Below are positions 1-11,689 of a stretch of 64,000 bases of DNA, piece after piece. The translations under genes and the position numbers were made by a program. The notes under the pieces are model-generated. The model searched no databases, was not told the DNA's origin, and saw only the letters and a program-made list of their open reading frames with translations. The stretch is from Mercenaria mercenaria. Its lineage: Eukaryota > Mollusca > Bivalvia > Venerida > Veneridae. How positions within the stretch are numbered: the stretch's first letter is position 1; each line of letters opens with the position of its first letter. Location: the NCBI RefSeq assembly GCF_021730395.1, contig NC_069375.1:18313001-18377000 (forward strand), written 5' to 3'.

Positions 1-734
1 GTAAGACGATGGAGAATTTACGCAAGAGGGTTAATATTAAATTAACTCATGATGAAAACCTTTTATTAAAGTATATAGCCAAACCTTCATTTGTTAGTTC
101 AACGATGTTTAACAAGAATTTGTTTGGTATTCATAGAATAAAGGAAAATTTGTTATTAAACAGACCTTGTTATGTTGGAATGTGCATTCTAGATTTATCA
201 AAATATTTAATGTATGATTTTCATTATAATTATATTAAGGATAAGTACGAGGATTCAGCAAAACTTTTATTCACTGACACTGATTCATTATGTGATGAAA
301 TAAAAACCAAAGATGCATATGAGGATTTTTATAAGGACAAAGATTTATTTGATAATAGTGATTACGATAGTAATTCAAAATTGTATTTCGACAATAATAA
401 AAAAGTAATTGGAAAATTCAAAGATGAAGCTGCCGGCATTCCCATTGTTGAATTTGTCGGATTAAGAAGTAAAATGTATTCATATTTATTAGAAAACGAA
501 GTTAATATTAAAAAATGTAAAGGAATTAAAAAACATGTTGTTAAGGAAACAATAGTTCATAAAAATTACAAAGATACTTTGTTTAATTCGACCCAAAGTA
601 ATCACACCTTTAAAGTTATTCGTTCTGAAAAGCATAATCTTTCCAGTTATGTTATAAATAAAACATCTTTATCATGTTATGACGATAAAAGATATATTCT
701 TGATAATGGTATTGATACATTAGCTTATTCTTAA
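1..734 (+). pseudogene. Polinton protein-primed DNA polymerase B, C-terminal part
   Basis: Part of the fossil element. The reading frame carries the polymerase palm motif TDTDS, preceded by a segment rich in Tyr, Lys and Asp (YDFHYNYIKDKY) and followed by the GLRSKMYSY block seen near the C-terminus of Polinton/adintovirus protein-primed polymerases. In the family this enzyme replicates the element's own DNA. The N-terminal exonuclease half lies outside the window. Family assignment is firm; nothing suggests present function. Confidence 0.83.
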
Positions 735-1027
735 ATTATAGAACCGTAAATTGTTAACTGAATATTCATAACGTTTAAAGAATTAATATAAATAACATCA
801 TTTATTTTAAATTCATTAGCATAATTAATAGAAATAGATTCATTTTTTCTGTTATTTTTTGCATTGTAACTTTGAAGAATTACATTTTCTTTATTTTTTA
901 GCTGTAATTTAGCTTCTCCTTTATCTAATTTAATTGCATCAACAAGAAAAATTAAGATGGAATCATGCATGATTCTTACATTATTACCATTTGGAACTAA
1001 ACCAGGACTAGCATTTACAGTTTTCAA
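731..1027 (-). pseudogene. Small Polinton-encoded protein of unknown function
   Basis: A short minus-strand frame of about 98 codons lies convergent to the polymerase part. It is beta-rich and alternates polar and hydrophobic residues. Together with the next minus-strand frame it may represent an attachment or fibre-like protein, but I recognise no signature. It is assigned to the element by position and base composition only. Confidence 0.35.
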
Positions 1028-1201
1028 TTGAAATAATCCACTGTCAGTATCTTGGGTATAACATTGTAAAAAACAATGGAGGTTTTCTTATTATTTGTTT
1101 TTCTATTTTACTTACTTTTTCATTTATATTATTAAATATTCCCATTATATTAATTATTCCAGTTAAATAAAAACACAGCAATTAAAACTTTAATTAAGCT
1201 T

Positions 1202-1663
1202 TTAATTCAAAACTTTACTTTCTTTATAATTTATATATTCCTCCAATATGTAGAATTTGACATGACTACACGACAAAAGCATAAATGATACTTCTGTAGA
1301 TGTTGAATCGTCATAAGGATGAATGTCAAACATTGTCTTTTCTGTTAGATAAATTTTAATTTTTTTCTGATATAAACATATACTGTCATCGATCACACCT
1401 CCACTGACTTTGGATGTTATATTTACAATCCACCCGGGAAATTTACCTGTAAAACCATCTTGCCACCACCTAAAAAGAAAATGTGATATTTTGCATTTTT
1501 CCCTCTGTCCGGGCGCCGTTAAATAAAACCTGATATCTATTATATAAGTTCCGGCTTTTTTGGCTAAAAACACATTTTTTAATAGTACATCCGGTACAAC
1601 TAGTTTATATTCTTGGTTTGTGTTTATAAAATCATTATAATCTACGACATTACCAGATTCCAA
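1202..1663 (-). pseudogene. Polinton-encoded beta-rich protein, unknown function
   Basis: A minus-strand frame of about 153 codons has alternating beta-strand-like stretches and a central aromatic patch (FRWWQDGF). The pattern would suit a jelly-roll or TNF/C1q-like surface domain, which some elements of this group encode, but that is inference from composition alone. It lies between the polymerase and the plus-strand virion block. Confidence 0.4.
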
Positions 1664-1689
1664 ATTAAATGCATCAAAATAGCCTATAC

Positions 1690-2159
1690 CAGAGGCTATA
1701 GAAAGTCAAAAAGAACAATTATCAAGTCAGTTAAAAGCATTATCTGGAATTAAGGAGCAATTAGCGTTATTAGGTGATGAAATAAAAGACATTCAAACAT
1801 ACCAGGGTTTACCACAGCTATTCCGAGAACCGATATCATTATTACCGCCGAAAGATCATATGGGTTTGGATGATGAAGATGATGAGTTTGAAGACACTAA
1901 AGAATTTCCTGAAGAATTAGCAGAAGAAATAGACGAAACAACTGATGTATCAGAAGAAGAATTTGTGGCAAATTTAGATGTAAATATCGATAAAGATGTA
2001 TTATCAGATTGGAACTTACCTGTATTATCAGAGTTAGTAATAAACAAAGATAAAAATGATTGGATAAACACAAGAAAAAAGGTTACCGAAAAATTAAAGA
2101 TATGTACTCTATGTACTCGTAAAATAAATGAACACAGTAAAATAAATCCAGATGATTGA
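1690..2159 (+). pseudogene. Acidic, coiled-coil-like Polinton protein
   Basis: The frame begins with a heptad-like stretch rich in Gln, Leu and Glu and continues into a strongly acidic segment (LDDEDDEFED and a following run of Glu). A CxxC pair (CTLCTRK) lies near the end. No family is recognised. It sits at the start of the plus-strand virion gene block, so a structural or assembly role is possible. Confidence 0.4.
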
Positions 2160-2205
2160 ATTATTGAATTATTACAAAATTATTTGAATTACAAATGCAG
2201 AACCT

Positions 2206-2802
2206 ATGGCTGCAGGTAAGTACGTTTCGGAGTTAAAAATAGACACAGAAAATCTTAAAAGATACGGTGAACGCTTATCAAAAATGATTAATGATTCAGA
2301 AGTATTTGCAAAGGGAATAAAACATCATAATTCATATAAAGTTTCACCAAGTGGACAATATGGTAATTTAATTATTAACTTAAATAAACTTTACGGACAA
2401 AACAAATGAATTGCTAAGGATCAATGAACTGGAAAGGAAGTAATTAACACTAAAGTAGATGATGATTTAATTGATTTGATTAATAAAAGATATAACAATA
2501 ATAAAAAACATACAATTCATTCAAGAAAAATATTTTAAGAATTAACAGAAAAATCAGGATTACCTATCAATAAAAGGTCTATGAAATTTAAAAAAGTAAT
2601 TAGAGGACAAAGTTATGACGTTTGTCCGTGTAATCCAAAAGAATTGGTTAATGACTTGGAGTTAATTTGTGGTTCAATTAATGCTGGAAATAATAATGAA
2701 GAACTAAAAAATAAAGGTATTAGTATAATTGATGAATTATTAAAAATGAATGAATTGTTACCAAAAGAACATGAAATGTTATATGAAAATTATTTTTCTT
2801 GA
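2206..2802 (+). pseudogene. Unidentified Polinton gene remnant
   Basis: Plus-strand coding-like sequence between the acidic protein and the next virion gene. It is rich in Lys, Asn and Asp like its neighbours, and its C-terminal part (VIRGQSYDVCPCNPKELV) looks like a compact domain. No function is recognised. It is broken, like the rest of the element. Confidence 0.35.
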
Positions 2803-2810
2803 ATATATAA

Positions 2811-3572
2811 ATGGAACAAAAAATAGTATTAAGTTCTGAAACAGTTAAAGATAATAACAAAAATACTCCGAGTGATTTTACAATTAGATTTAGTCGTTCT
2901 TTAATTTTAGATAAAAATAAAACTTATGTTGTTGGTTTGGATAGTATTAACACTATGACCTACTCTTGGCATAATATTAGTGATGAATATGACAATAAAA
3001 GAATTCGTTATAATAATGGTAAAGAATGGAAAGATATCATATTTACAAATGGTTCTTACAGTTACACAGATATTAATAATTATAGAAAGGAAACATTAAT
3101 GACTAATGATGATTATGAATTTGATAAATCAGACATTGCTGCAATAAGTTTGGAATTTGATTTAAGTAGTTTTAAGATTTTGATTTCAATTTAAAGATAA
3201 TTTCATGTTGGATTTGGAAATATCAAATTTTCATACATTGCTTGGATTTGAGAAAAAATATTAAGAAATACTGAATGGAGAACTACAACACCAAATATAA
3301 CTAACTCTGTGGATACAATTTACATTCATTGTGATCTTATTGATAATTCACTTGTTGATGGTAATTTCAGTGATATTATCTATGCTTTAAGTACTGCAGA
3401 TTTAACAAGAGCTTATCCATTTACAAAAGAACCACAAAGAGTTGGATATTTTGAAATTAATAAATATATTATAAATTCAATTAGAATATATATTACAGAT
3501 GTATTTGGTAGAATAATTAATTTTAATGAGGTTGAAACAAGTTTTACGCTAATTTTAAAAGAAATTAATTAA
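2811..3572 (+). pseudogene. Probable minor structural (penton-like) protein region of the Polinton
   Basis: The region opens with VLSSETVKDNNKNTPSDFTI, a stretch typical of short N-terminal arms in polinton-like virion proteins, followed by beta-rich sequence. It lies just upstream of the major capsid region, where these elements often carry the penton or minor capsid gene. The assignment as penton-like is inference from place and beta-rich composition. Confidence 0.4.
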
Positions 3573-3629
3573 AACTAAAGTTTTAAAACTTTAATTAAAT
3601 AAATAATTAATAAATTTTAGTTTTATATA

Positions 3630-4097
3630 ATGTACAAGAAAGTTTATGACAAAAATAAAGGAATATTTATTTATGTTAGTGCTCACACAGGAGAAGAAAA
3701 TATATATGGTAGACCTGAGGTCTCCGGAGATTCCATCTCTGGTACAGGTATCTTTGACACTTTAACGAAATTGTTTTCAAGTGGAGTTGCATCTTCAATT
3801 AGCACAGCTGGAAAAAAAGCTCTGGAAACAGCAAGAAAAGCCGCGTTAGAAAGTGGAACAAAAAAGGTTGGAACAGAAGTTTGAAATTTGGCTGCTAATA
3901 AAATTGTTGAAAAATTTAAAAAGAAACCTGCTCCAGCAGTTGGTAATTTAATTGCTAAGGAATTACAAGAAAAGAATAACAGTAAAAATAATCATGATAA
4001 TGAGGAGGATATTCATATGAGAATAAATAGAATATTGTCAGGATCTGGAACTTCAGCTCAGCGTAAACGTATTAACAGATTAATTTATAAAAACTAA
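3630..4097 (+). pseudogene. Small basic virion-type protein region of the Polinton
   Basis: A short N-terminal part is followed by an Ala/Gly/Ser segment with amphipathic character (LFSSGVASSISTAGKKALET) and then a very basic, Lys-rich part ending in an Arg-rich stretch (RMNRI/QRKRINRL type residues). Small basic proteins of this sort act as core or scaffold components in related elements. The function here is inferred. Confidence 0.4.
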
Positions 4098-4116
4098 AAT
4101 AATATATAATATATAC

Positions 4117-5252
4117 ATGTTTAGAACAAAACAATATTGTGAAAGATATGAATTAACTCCTATTCAATTAGATACAGCTTTAATATCTGTCTTGGGAAAT
4201 AATGTTAAGCAACAAAAAAACGGATATCACTTTACAATTAATGATAGAAGCTCATATTTTGATTGGTTTAATGGTTATTTTGAAGTAAGTTTTAAAGTAA
4301 ATAAGCTTGCTAATGGTAATGATTATGGTGGTGGAGATCAAATTGCTCTAATTAATAATGCAGCTTCATTAATTGATCAATTAGTGGTTAAACAAAATGG
4401 AAAAATTGTTTATGATTGTAATAATTTATGCAAAATAATAAATGTAAAGAGTTTGGTTGAATTGTCTGAAGATTATGCAAAATCAACTGGAACAAATGAA
4501 TTTATCTATTTAGATACTACTGCTACTGCTGCTTCTGATGATAATAAAGATTATGCTTCTTGAAAGTTATTAACCCAGGGTAATAAAGGGGTAAATGCTA
4601 AGATTCCGTTAAATAATTATTCATTTTTTCAGGGTTTAGAAACTAATATTTTACCTCCAAGTCAAATTCAAATAACACTGCAGCTAACAGATGATGATGA
4701 ATTAATTTTTAGAGCTAATGCTGCTGATGCTGGTAGAGTAATTGTAACAAAATTAATTCTATGGGTTCCACGTTTGATTTTTAATGAATTTGGACTTAAT
4801 TTAATTTCTGAAAGATTTACAAAAGCAAGATGGTCATACCTTCGGGAAATGGTGACACAATCAACTGATTAGATACATTTAAAATTAATGCAGCAAATGA
4901 TAATTGCACTTTGAGCTCTTGTCGTCTTGAAGTTGGTAATGGTGTTTTTTATCCAGAAACAGAATACACAAGTATATCAAGAATATATGATGATGTAATT
5001 AATTATTATTATAAACAAAATAATAAGACTACTGGAAGTCTGCTTAATAGATCAAATTTTAATGATTTATTTGGATTTGTTCATTTTAACTTGGAATATA
5101 AAAAGGAAGTAATAACAGAAGATCCTAAGCATATTACATTAACAGTTAAGTTAAATATTCCACCAACAGCCAATATTCGTGTTTACGCAATTGTATTGTA
5201 TGAAGAAACGGTTGAAATAAATACTATTGGAAATGAACTTGTTATTGTTTAA
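4117..5252 (+). pseudogene. Polinton major capsid protein (double jelly-roll type)
   Basis: The region is the best match in the block to the major capsid protein of Polintons/adintoviruses. It has an early FDWFNGYFEVSFKV segment, then GGDQIALINNAASLIDQL, a tract that recurs in this protein family, a middle part with LPPSQIQITLQL, and a beta-rich end. About 380 codons would be expected for the region as a whole, which is within reach of the family range. It is broken. It lies directly before the hydrophobic minor capsid-like gene and the protease, a typical gene order. Confidence 0.75.
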
Positions 5253-5301
5253 ATAAAATAAATTTTAAATATAAAACTAAATTTTATAAATTTAATATAT
5301 A

Positions 5302-5952
5302 ATGGCATCAAATTATATTGAATATAAAGTTAACCTAACAGATGGACAAAAGAAAAATTTAGCACAAGCTTATTATAATAAAATTCCACATACTTTTAGA
5401 TTAAAACATGAACAATTACGTGGAAACTTTCCTTTACTTTTAACAAAAACACAAATTAATCAAATTAAAAAAGCTGTTGCAAATAAGAAGGGATTAGAAA
5501 TTACAATTTCAAAAAAACAAATGTCCAGTCAAGGTCAAAATGGTGGATTTTTAGGAGCTTTGGCTGGTTTGTTAGGAAAAACAATTCTTCCAATGGCAGC
5601 AAAAATAGCTCCAAAAATATTAGCTCCTCTAGGCATCGGAGCCCTTTCTGGTCTTGCCAGTACTGGTGTAAGTAAAATACTTGGAAATGGTATGATTTCG
5701 ATAGCTAATGATAAGAAAAATATTATATCACCATATCTTACACCTAATCAAAGAAAGCAACTAGTAGGATCTGGAGTGATTAAATTAACACAAAAACAAA
5801 AACAAGACGGTGGGTTTTTAGGCATGTTGGCTGCTAGTCTAGGGATACCTTTGATTACAACTTTGTTAAGTGGTAAGGGACACGGTCAGGGTATACAGAT
5901 TGATTCTCAACGAAGGCCGTACAGACGAATTCATATAGTAAAAAAAAGATAA
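5302..5952 (+). pseudogene. Polinton minor capsid/core-like protein with two Gly-rich hydrophobic segments
   Basis: About 216 codons. A basic N-terminal third is followed by two similar hydrophobic segments that each begin with GGFLG (GGFLGALAGLLGK and GGFLGMLAASLG), separated by a polar linker, and the protein ends in a basic tail (RRPYRRIHIVKKR). Membrane-active and core proteins of adenoviruses and adintoviruses (pVI/pX-like) have this sort of layout. The assignment is by architecture rather than by a clear sequence match. Confidence 0.55.
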
Positions 5953-5999
5953 AATTTATAAACAAACCAATTTCTAACTTTGAAATTGAACAATGGGTA

Positions 6000-6307
6000 A
6001 AACAATTAAAAATAAAAAACTTTAGGGGTGTATTTAGTAGAAATAATTTACTAAAAACAAAAGAAAAGGTTGAATGTGGAATTATAATTTAGATGATTCT
6101 GTTGGACCACATTGGGTTTGTTACTTAAATGATATGTACTTTGACTCATTTGGACTTACTCCACCGAAAGAAGTAATTAAATGTATACCAAATGTAAAAT
6201 ACAACAATATACAATATCAAGACAAAACAAGTACACTCTGTGGATATTACTGTTTATTTTTCATTAAAATGTTACAAGATAAAATACCGTTGTATGATTT
6301 ATTGTAA
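6000..6307 (+). pseudogene. Polinton adenovirus-type cysteine protease (adenain-like)
   Basis: The visible part has the family's block GPHWVCYLND...YFDSFG with the His and Asp of the catalytic site, followed by an oxyanion-type Gln (QYQDKTSTL) and the nucleophile block CGYYCLFF. In adenoviruses and Polintons this protease trims virion proteins. It is the last coding part of the element before the palindromic array. Confidence 0.78.
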
Positions 6308-6389
6308 AAAATACTAAAAGTTAAAAATCAAAGATCAAATGAACAAAAAATTATTTCATATTTCACATCTCAATACAACACGTAAAGAA

Positions 6390-6692
6390 ATAAGCGTTTA
6401 CACTGTAAACTTTACTAAAAAAATAAACACAAACATTGTGCGTGGTATTTCAAATATAAAAATAAGCGTTTACATTATAAACGTTACTAATAATAGGCGT
6501 TTACATTGTAAACGTTACTAAAAATAAACGTTAACACTGTACATGGGATTCTACTGATGTTAAAAATAAGCGTTTACATTGTAAACGTTACTAAAAATAA
6601 ACGTTACTAAAAATAGGCGTTTACATTGTAAACGTTACTAAAAATAAACGTTACTAAAAATAGGCGTTTACATTGTAAACGTTACTAAAAAT
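6390..6692. repeat. Tandem array of a palindromic unit at the edge of the Polinton
   Basis: Seen: the self-complementary core GTTTACATTGTAAAC followed by GTTACTAAAAATA recurs about seven times. The better copies run as a 47-bp compound unit (core, GTTACTAAAAATAAAC, GTTACTAAAAATAGGC). Each core can form a hairpin. The array directly follows the protease and may be element-derived terminal sequence or a locally grown minisatellite. Confidence 0.85.
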
Positions 6693-6699
6693 AGATTTA

Positions 6700-7690
6700 C
6701 TTTATTTTACTATAGGTTTTAACAATAATTTGTTAAAATCTGTTGTTTTTTTTAATTGGTCGGCATTGGTCGGTTTAGGTCAAAGGTATGGGTCAAAATG
6801 AGGTTAAAATGTTCCAGAATCGGTAGTTCTTATACTACTCGTGAGGACTACTGAAACGTCAGTTTCGACTGCATGAATTTTATCGTCAGGTTCATATCTA
6901 CACGTTACATAATACATTATATCAGGTCACCTATGACTGATGTATTTAACGAGAATATTAAAATGAAAATTGTCAGATTTATTGTGCTTTATTTTCCGAT
7001 ATATTACGGTTTTTCGTTCATATGCTTGAATTTAAACCACTCGGTCTAACACCATCTCGCTTATTTCCCATCACACTTGGTTAATCAGGTGAAAGACCAT
7101 GCGCAATCATCCGAGTCAGTCGACTGGTTATATAATAACTTTCATTCCTACAGGTCCTAAATACAACAGTTTTTCTGTCCTTTTAAATATTCTTAAAACT
7201 GTGAAAGTTTACTGGCTGGAATAACTTGATCAGGTTCAGATTCTGCTTGTCAGTAAATATACATAAATTTTCCAATAATTTTCCAATTATTAGCGCATTT
7301 GCGCGTAATTCAGTGGCATAAGTTTACTCTTGAAATGTGTTTTACGTAAAATAAGACTCTTTTTATGTTTACATTCGTATGTTTACTTGGAAACGAATGT
7401 AGGGTAATTATTCATTTGACCGCTTTCTGAGATGTGGCAATATGAGGGTACCTGACTTCAGTGACTTGCATTTCATTGCATATCATTCATTACGCCTTTC
7501 TGTATGGATATCTTACAGAAAACAGGTCTGTGACGGGTAAAAATCTAGTAACTGTATCAAAATGGACCTGAAGCAGCTAAACAAAGAGTAATTTCTTTTA
7601 TCGGTTAATAAAAAACAAAGGATAGGCTAGATTATATGTTTAGTTTTATTCAAGCAAATAAACTTAAAGATATTTAAAGCCCCATAAAGC
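6700..7690. other. Gene-free stretch
   Basis: Unique-looking AT-rich DNA. I see no exon, RNA gene or named repeat between the palindromic array and the dispersed repeat at 7.7 kb. Confidence 0.5.
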
Positions 7691-7699
7691 TTTAAATAT

Positions 7700-7772
7700 T
7701 ATATTAAAAAACAGATGATACATCTATCCAAATAGATGTTATGCATAATTACGTAATTAGAAAAGCACTGCC
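7700..7772. repeat. Dispersed repeat, copy 1 (partner near 61,995)
   Basis: About 65 bp around CCAAATAGATGTTATGCAT reappears in the same orientation at about 61,995-62,060 with a few differences, including the following AGAAAAGCACT. The family is not named. It lies upstream of the first lectin gene. Confidence 0.6.
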
Positions 7773-7833
7773 TGAAATACTGCACATGAACATATACATT
7801 TAGAGCTGTAAAGGGAGGTAATCATAAACAGTG

Positions 7834-7985
7834 TGTTCAATAAAACTTTATACTATGTTAATCAATATTCAAAACTTTGGCAAATATTAGAGAAAACAGT
7901 CAGTGAAAATATGATTTAACAAAAAGTTAGTAGATTTCATGGTCATAATAAATAAGGTGGCAGCCACATTATGAGCCTTTAAGAC
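7834..7985. repeat. Repeat shared with intron 1 of the second lectin gene
   Basis: Blocks TCAATAAAAC, CAAATATT(A/G)GAGAAA, ACTGAAAATA-like, GATTTAAC and GTGGCAGCCACATTA occur in the same order at about 19,531-19,665. This copy lies 235 bp upstream of the start codon of lectin gene 1, while the other is inside intron 1 of gene 2. It is either a dispersed repeat or a trace of segmental duplication of the lectin locus. Confidence 0.6.
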
Positions 7986-9644
7986 TGTCAAAATTTTAGG
8001 AATTTCAGAAACGTAAGTGGGGTCATTTTAAATTTACAAGCATCAAAGATATTTTTATATTCGAAACTCACCGAATAATAGAATAACTCGGTCACTGTTG
8101 CCAAAAGCACATTTTGACCTCAGCTAATCTCATATTTCTTATCTCGAAACTGATTTATAGCAGTTTGATTAATTATAGGGTCAATTCTTGTTTGTTGACG
8201 ACGAGTGTTGACTAGCACAATGGCTGTATGGTTTATACAGATATGTTCTGTTTTGCTGGTGGCTTTATCAGGTAAGTAAATAGCTGGAACTTGTCATTTG
8301 AAAGTATGGACTGATCCAAAAATGCAATAATATGTTAGATTGTGGATATTATTTCTTTGCAACTAAGAACGTTGTATAGATATATTTATGCGTATTTATG
8401 CATATCTTACAACTAAGATAAGTTTTGCAACTGTTATTTTGGCGAAACGAATTAAGTTTATGAATGTTAAATACATCTAAATTTGTAACAATTATGTAGA
8501 AATTTGTCGTACAGTACCACTTTTGAAACGATTGTCGTTCTTTTCCTAAGACGATTACAGCTTCATACGGTCATTTTAAGCAAAGAATCTGTGAAAAAAT
8601 CTGAATTAAAGTAAGACGTTTCCAGTCGATTATGGATTTGATCTTTACGAAACTTGCGGTCAGTATTTACAAATGAAATATTGCAATTGTGTTTGTTTCT
8701 AACATAGATTTCCAACATAAGTGCCCTTCATAACATCGTTTACGGCACCCAGCTGTATTGTTGTAACGTCACAACATTTTTTTCAATTGTATACAAAGTT
8801 TAGTTTAATATATCATGACAGTTTTGCACAATATATTTCTAACTAAATAATCATTGTTCCGGAGTGTCATGTTTTCGTTGCGTTGATGGCATACTTTGTC
8901 AACCGCATATCCACATGTTTATGTAAAATGTGTATTGCCTGGAAAAGTGGAAAAGTCTCACGTTATCCAGATAATTGTTTAGCAGAGCAAACTGCTTGTT
9001 ACTATTCACCAAATAAGTCAAATCCACATAAATAAGTGGAAATTGCGAAAGTTTTTCTAATACTAGTAGACAGATAGCTAAAATAGATTATTACGAAAAC
9101 AGGAGTGAGAGGTCTCAATTTCTTTATACACATTATGAATATGTATCTGGCTAACTTAATGATATCAAGATATCTGGTAAATGTAAGTCAGTAATTGGTT
9201 TGGCCTGTTAAAATGATTATACTGATAATAGAGAACGTTCCTGCTTGCCAGATAATGACTGAATAAGTGATATTGTAAAAAAAAAACTTTCGAAACAAAT
9301 AAGTGGATATGTGGATGGCAGAAATGTGTCACCATCTGTTAGATTTAAAAAGGTTTAAGTAAAAACTTTTATACTCGAATTCATTCTTTCGGAATGATCA
9401 TGCGTATGTTTAGTGCAGTTTCCTGCAGATGTTGTCTCTCTTGCGATTTAAACGCGCTTACTTTATGGAATAATAACCACAGACGGGATCCAATGCCCGA
9501 GTTGTCGCCATTTTGTCAAGTTTACTATAATACCGGTATTGTTTGCTTGAAATAAGTTTGTTAGCACTTTTCACGTCTTGTCCTTTGTAACATATACATG
9601 TTAACATGCTGTTTTCTAGTACATGGTGCATGCGAGCCCGGATG

Positions 9645-10347
9645 TATGGAAACGTTAATTGGGCACCCGAATGTTGATACTTACCTGTGTTATGGTATGT
9701 AGTATTGTCCACTTTAACACGGTATCTCATAAATTATTTGTCTACTTGATGCATTAATGTTTCTGCTTTTTCCAATTATTTTGATCCTTAATGTTGTTAT
9801 GTTTAAGCACTATACCAGAAGTTTTTTTAATACAAAACTGTTCTTTATGACATGTAGATATAATGGAACAGGTCTTGACGAGAAAAAAGATCGACTCCTG
9901 GCAACATGATTGGGTTATATCGACATCTGTTTTTACAGAATGCTGTTATAATCTAAGTAACTCTAGATATTACACGTGTCACAAGCGCACTGTTGTTGCA
10001 AAGTTGTCCCGCGATGTAGAGTTACTTAGATTATAACAGCATTCTGTAAAAACAGATGTCGATATAACCCAATCATGTCGCCAGGAGGCGATCCTTTTTC
10101 TCGTCAAGACCTGTTCCATTATATCTACATGTCATAAAGAACAGTTTTGTATTAAAAAAACTTCTGGTATAGTGCTTAAACATAACAACATTAAGGATCA
10201 AAATAATTGGAAAAAGCAGAAACATTAATGCATCAAGTAGACAAATAATTTATGAGATACCGTGTTAAAGTGGACAATACTACAAACAACAAGACGATTT
10301 CAAACCATATTAACTCAACATTCGGGTGCCCAATTAACGTTTCCATA
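9645..10347. mobile_element. 703-bp fold-back transposon (MITE) inside lectin exon 2
   Basis: Seen: ends TATGGAAACG and CGTTTCCATA are exact inverted complements and begin inverted arms of about 320 bp each that meet at a loop of about 50 bp (9967-10016). The direct repeat CGGATG flanks it at 9639-9644 and 10348-10353. Removing the element and one CGGATG restores an unbroken exon (codons for CEPGWVQF). The arms differ mainly by small indels and substitutions. No transposase frame exists inside, so it is non-autonomous. The 6-bp duplication and long arms do not point to one superfamily. Confidence 0.9.
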
Positions 10348-11349
10348 CGGATGGGTGCAGTTTGAGGAATCATGTTATACATTTGTCACCGCATTTAGAC
10401 AATGGTCTGATGCTAAGGTAACGTTCGTCTTCGCTCTGCTTTGAAATTTCTCGTCGTTCATAGTTCAGTATAAGCGAGAATAGTAACCGGATGTTGAAAC
10501 AGATCCGTTGTCGTTTATATGCATTAGTGTGTATAAAAAACTGTAGAATCAGATTAACTGAAATCATTTCCTTCTTTTTTTTTTTTTTTTTTTGCTAAGC
10601 CATGTCGCGTCATTAAATCCTTGCACAGTCAGACAATAAGGTGCTTTCCTGTAAATGAAAAGAGCAATATCTAAATTGTGTATCTAGTCACATGTTAATG
10701 TAATTGATTTGGATATCATATTTATACATGATTTTATACTTTATATCTTATTTCATTGAAGAAATTTTGTGAAAACATGAACAACACTCATTTGGTTATT
10801 GTGATGAGTAAAGAAGAGAACGAATTCTTAAAGAACATTCTACGAACACGTCATGCAGGTAAATAATATAGTCTTGTTTATAAATCTATCCGTAGTCAAG
10901 TATGTGGTACAAAACAGATTATTTCATTTGAACATTTATCCTGTTACTTTAATGCAAATGCCAGTTGTTGTAATTTATCATACGGCAAATATATTCTTTT
11001 CCTGTATGTAAATGGCATTTTGCAGCTGCGGAGGTTCAATTTTGAATGGATGGAGTGGACCAAAGAACAGAAGGAGAATGGGTTTGGGAATGTACAGGAG
11101 AAAGGTAATTATTACATGAATATAGATTTTATATTTGTTTATTTCATAAATGAGAAAATGCTTATGGTCGGAATGCTCTTCATATCATTTTGGTTCTTTT
11201 ATTCCTATCAAGTATATTCATTGCAATCAATTTCGAGAAAAATATTTAGATGAGTATACGATGTCATATTAATAATTGAAATCACCGGTTGTCTATCACA
11301 TGTAATGTTTTGCTGTATTTATTTGCTTACTAAATAGTTTTGTTGTTGT

Positions 11350-11530
11350 TGTTTTTTTTTTTTTTGGTTGGATTTAACGTCGCACCGACTCATGATAGGT
11401 CATATGGTGACATTCCAGCTTAATGGTGGAGGAAGACCCCAGGCGCCCCTCCGTGCATTATTTCATCACGAGCGAGCACCTGGGCAGAACCACCGACCTT
11501 CCGTAAGCCAGCTGGATGACTGGATGGCTT
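11350..11530. repeat. Dispersed repeat family C, copy 1
   Basis: A T-rich run is followed by TTTAACGTCGCACCGACTCA, GGTGGAGGAAGACCCC and ACCGACCTTCCGTAAGCCAG. A diverged copy lies at about 57,953-58,085 (GTCACATCGACACA, GACCTTCCACAAGCCAG). I believe this family is common in clam genomes. This copy sits in intron 4 of lectin gene 1. Confidence 0.65.
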
Positions 11531-11689
11531 TCTAAATAGTTTTTAATTATTTTTACAAACGATGAATACATTGAATATCCGGAAACTATCGTTATAAAAT
11601 TGCTCCTGATATCGAATGGTCAAAACAGTATTATACTATCGCTTTCAATGCAGATGTTCATATTTCCTATTTCTATAATATAAAAAAGT

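Larger units (their letters stand above)
1..6700. mobile_element. Polinton/Maverick-type element, right-hand part (fossil)
   Basis: The window opens inside a virus-like DNA element of the Polinton/Maverick (adintovirus-like) group. Seen: a family B DNA polymerase C-terminal part, then a run of short, closely packed genes that includes a jelly-roll major capsid protein, a hydrophobic minor capsid-like protein and an adenovirus-type cysteine protease. Base composition is strongly AT-rich throughout. Integrase and packaging ATPase are not seen; in this family they usually lie elsewhere in the element, so they may be left of the window. The copy is broken, with several (more than five) interruptions, and looks like an old, non-functional resident. 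The right boundary is uncertain: it is placed after the palindromic tandem array, and no partner terminal repeat is visible. Confidence 0.85.

Noticed and set aside
1856-2071. Ser-rich minus-strand frame opposite the acidic Polinton protein
   Set aside because: Antisense shadow of Glu/Asp codons; no independent support.
8886-9335. Possible inverted pair around CATATCCACAT and GTGGATATGTGG
   Set aside because: Only short blocks match and pairing does not extend; too weak to call an element.
9458-9730. 90-codon minus-strand frame sharing QHSGAQLTFPY with a plus-strand frame at 10.3 kb
   Set aside because: The shared peptide is the two inverted arms of the 703-bp fold-back element read outward, not a duplicated exon.
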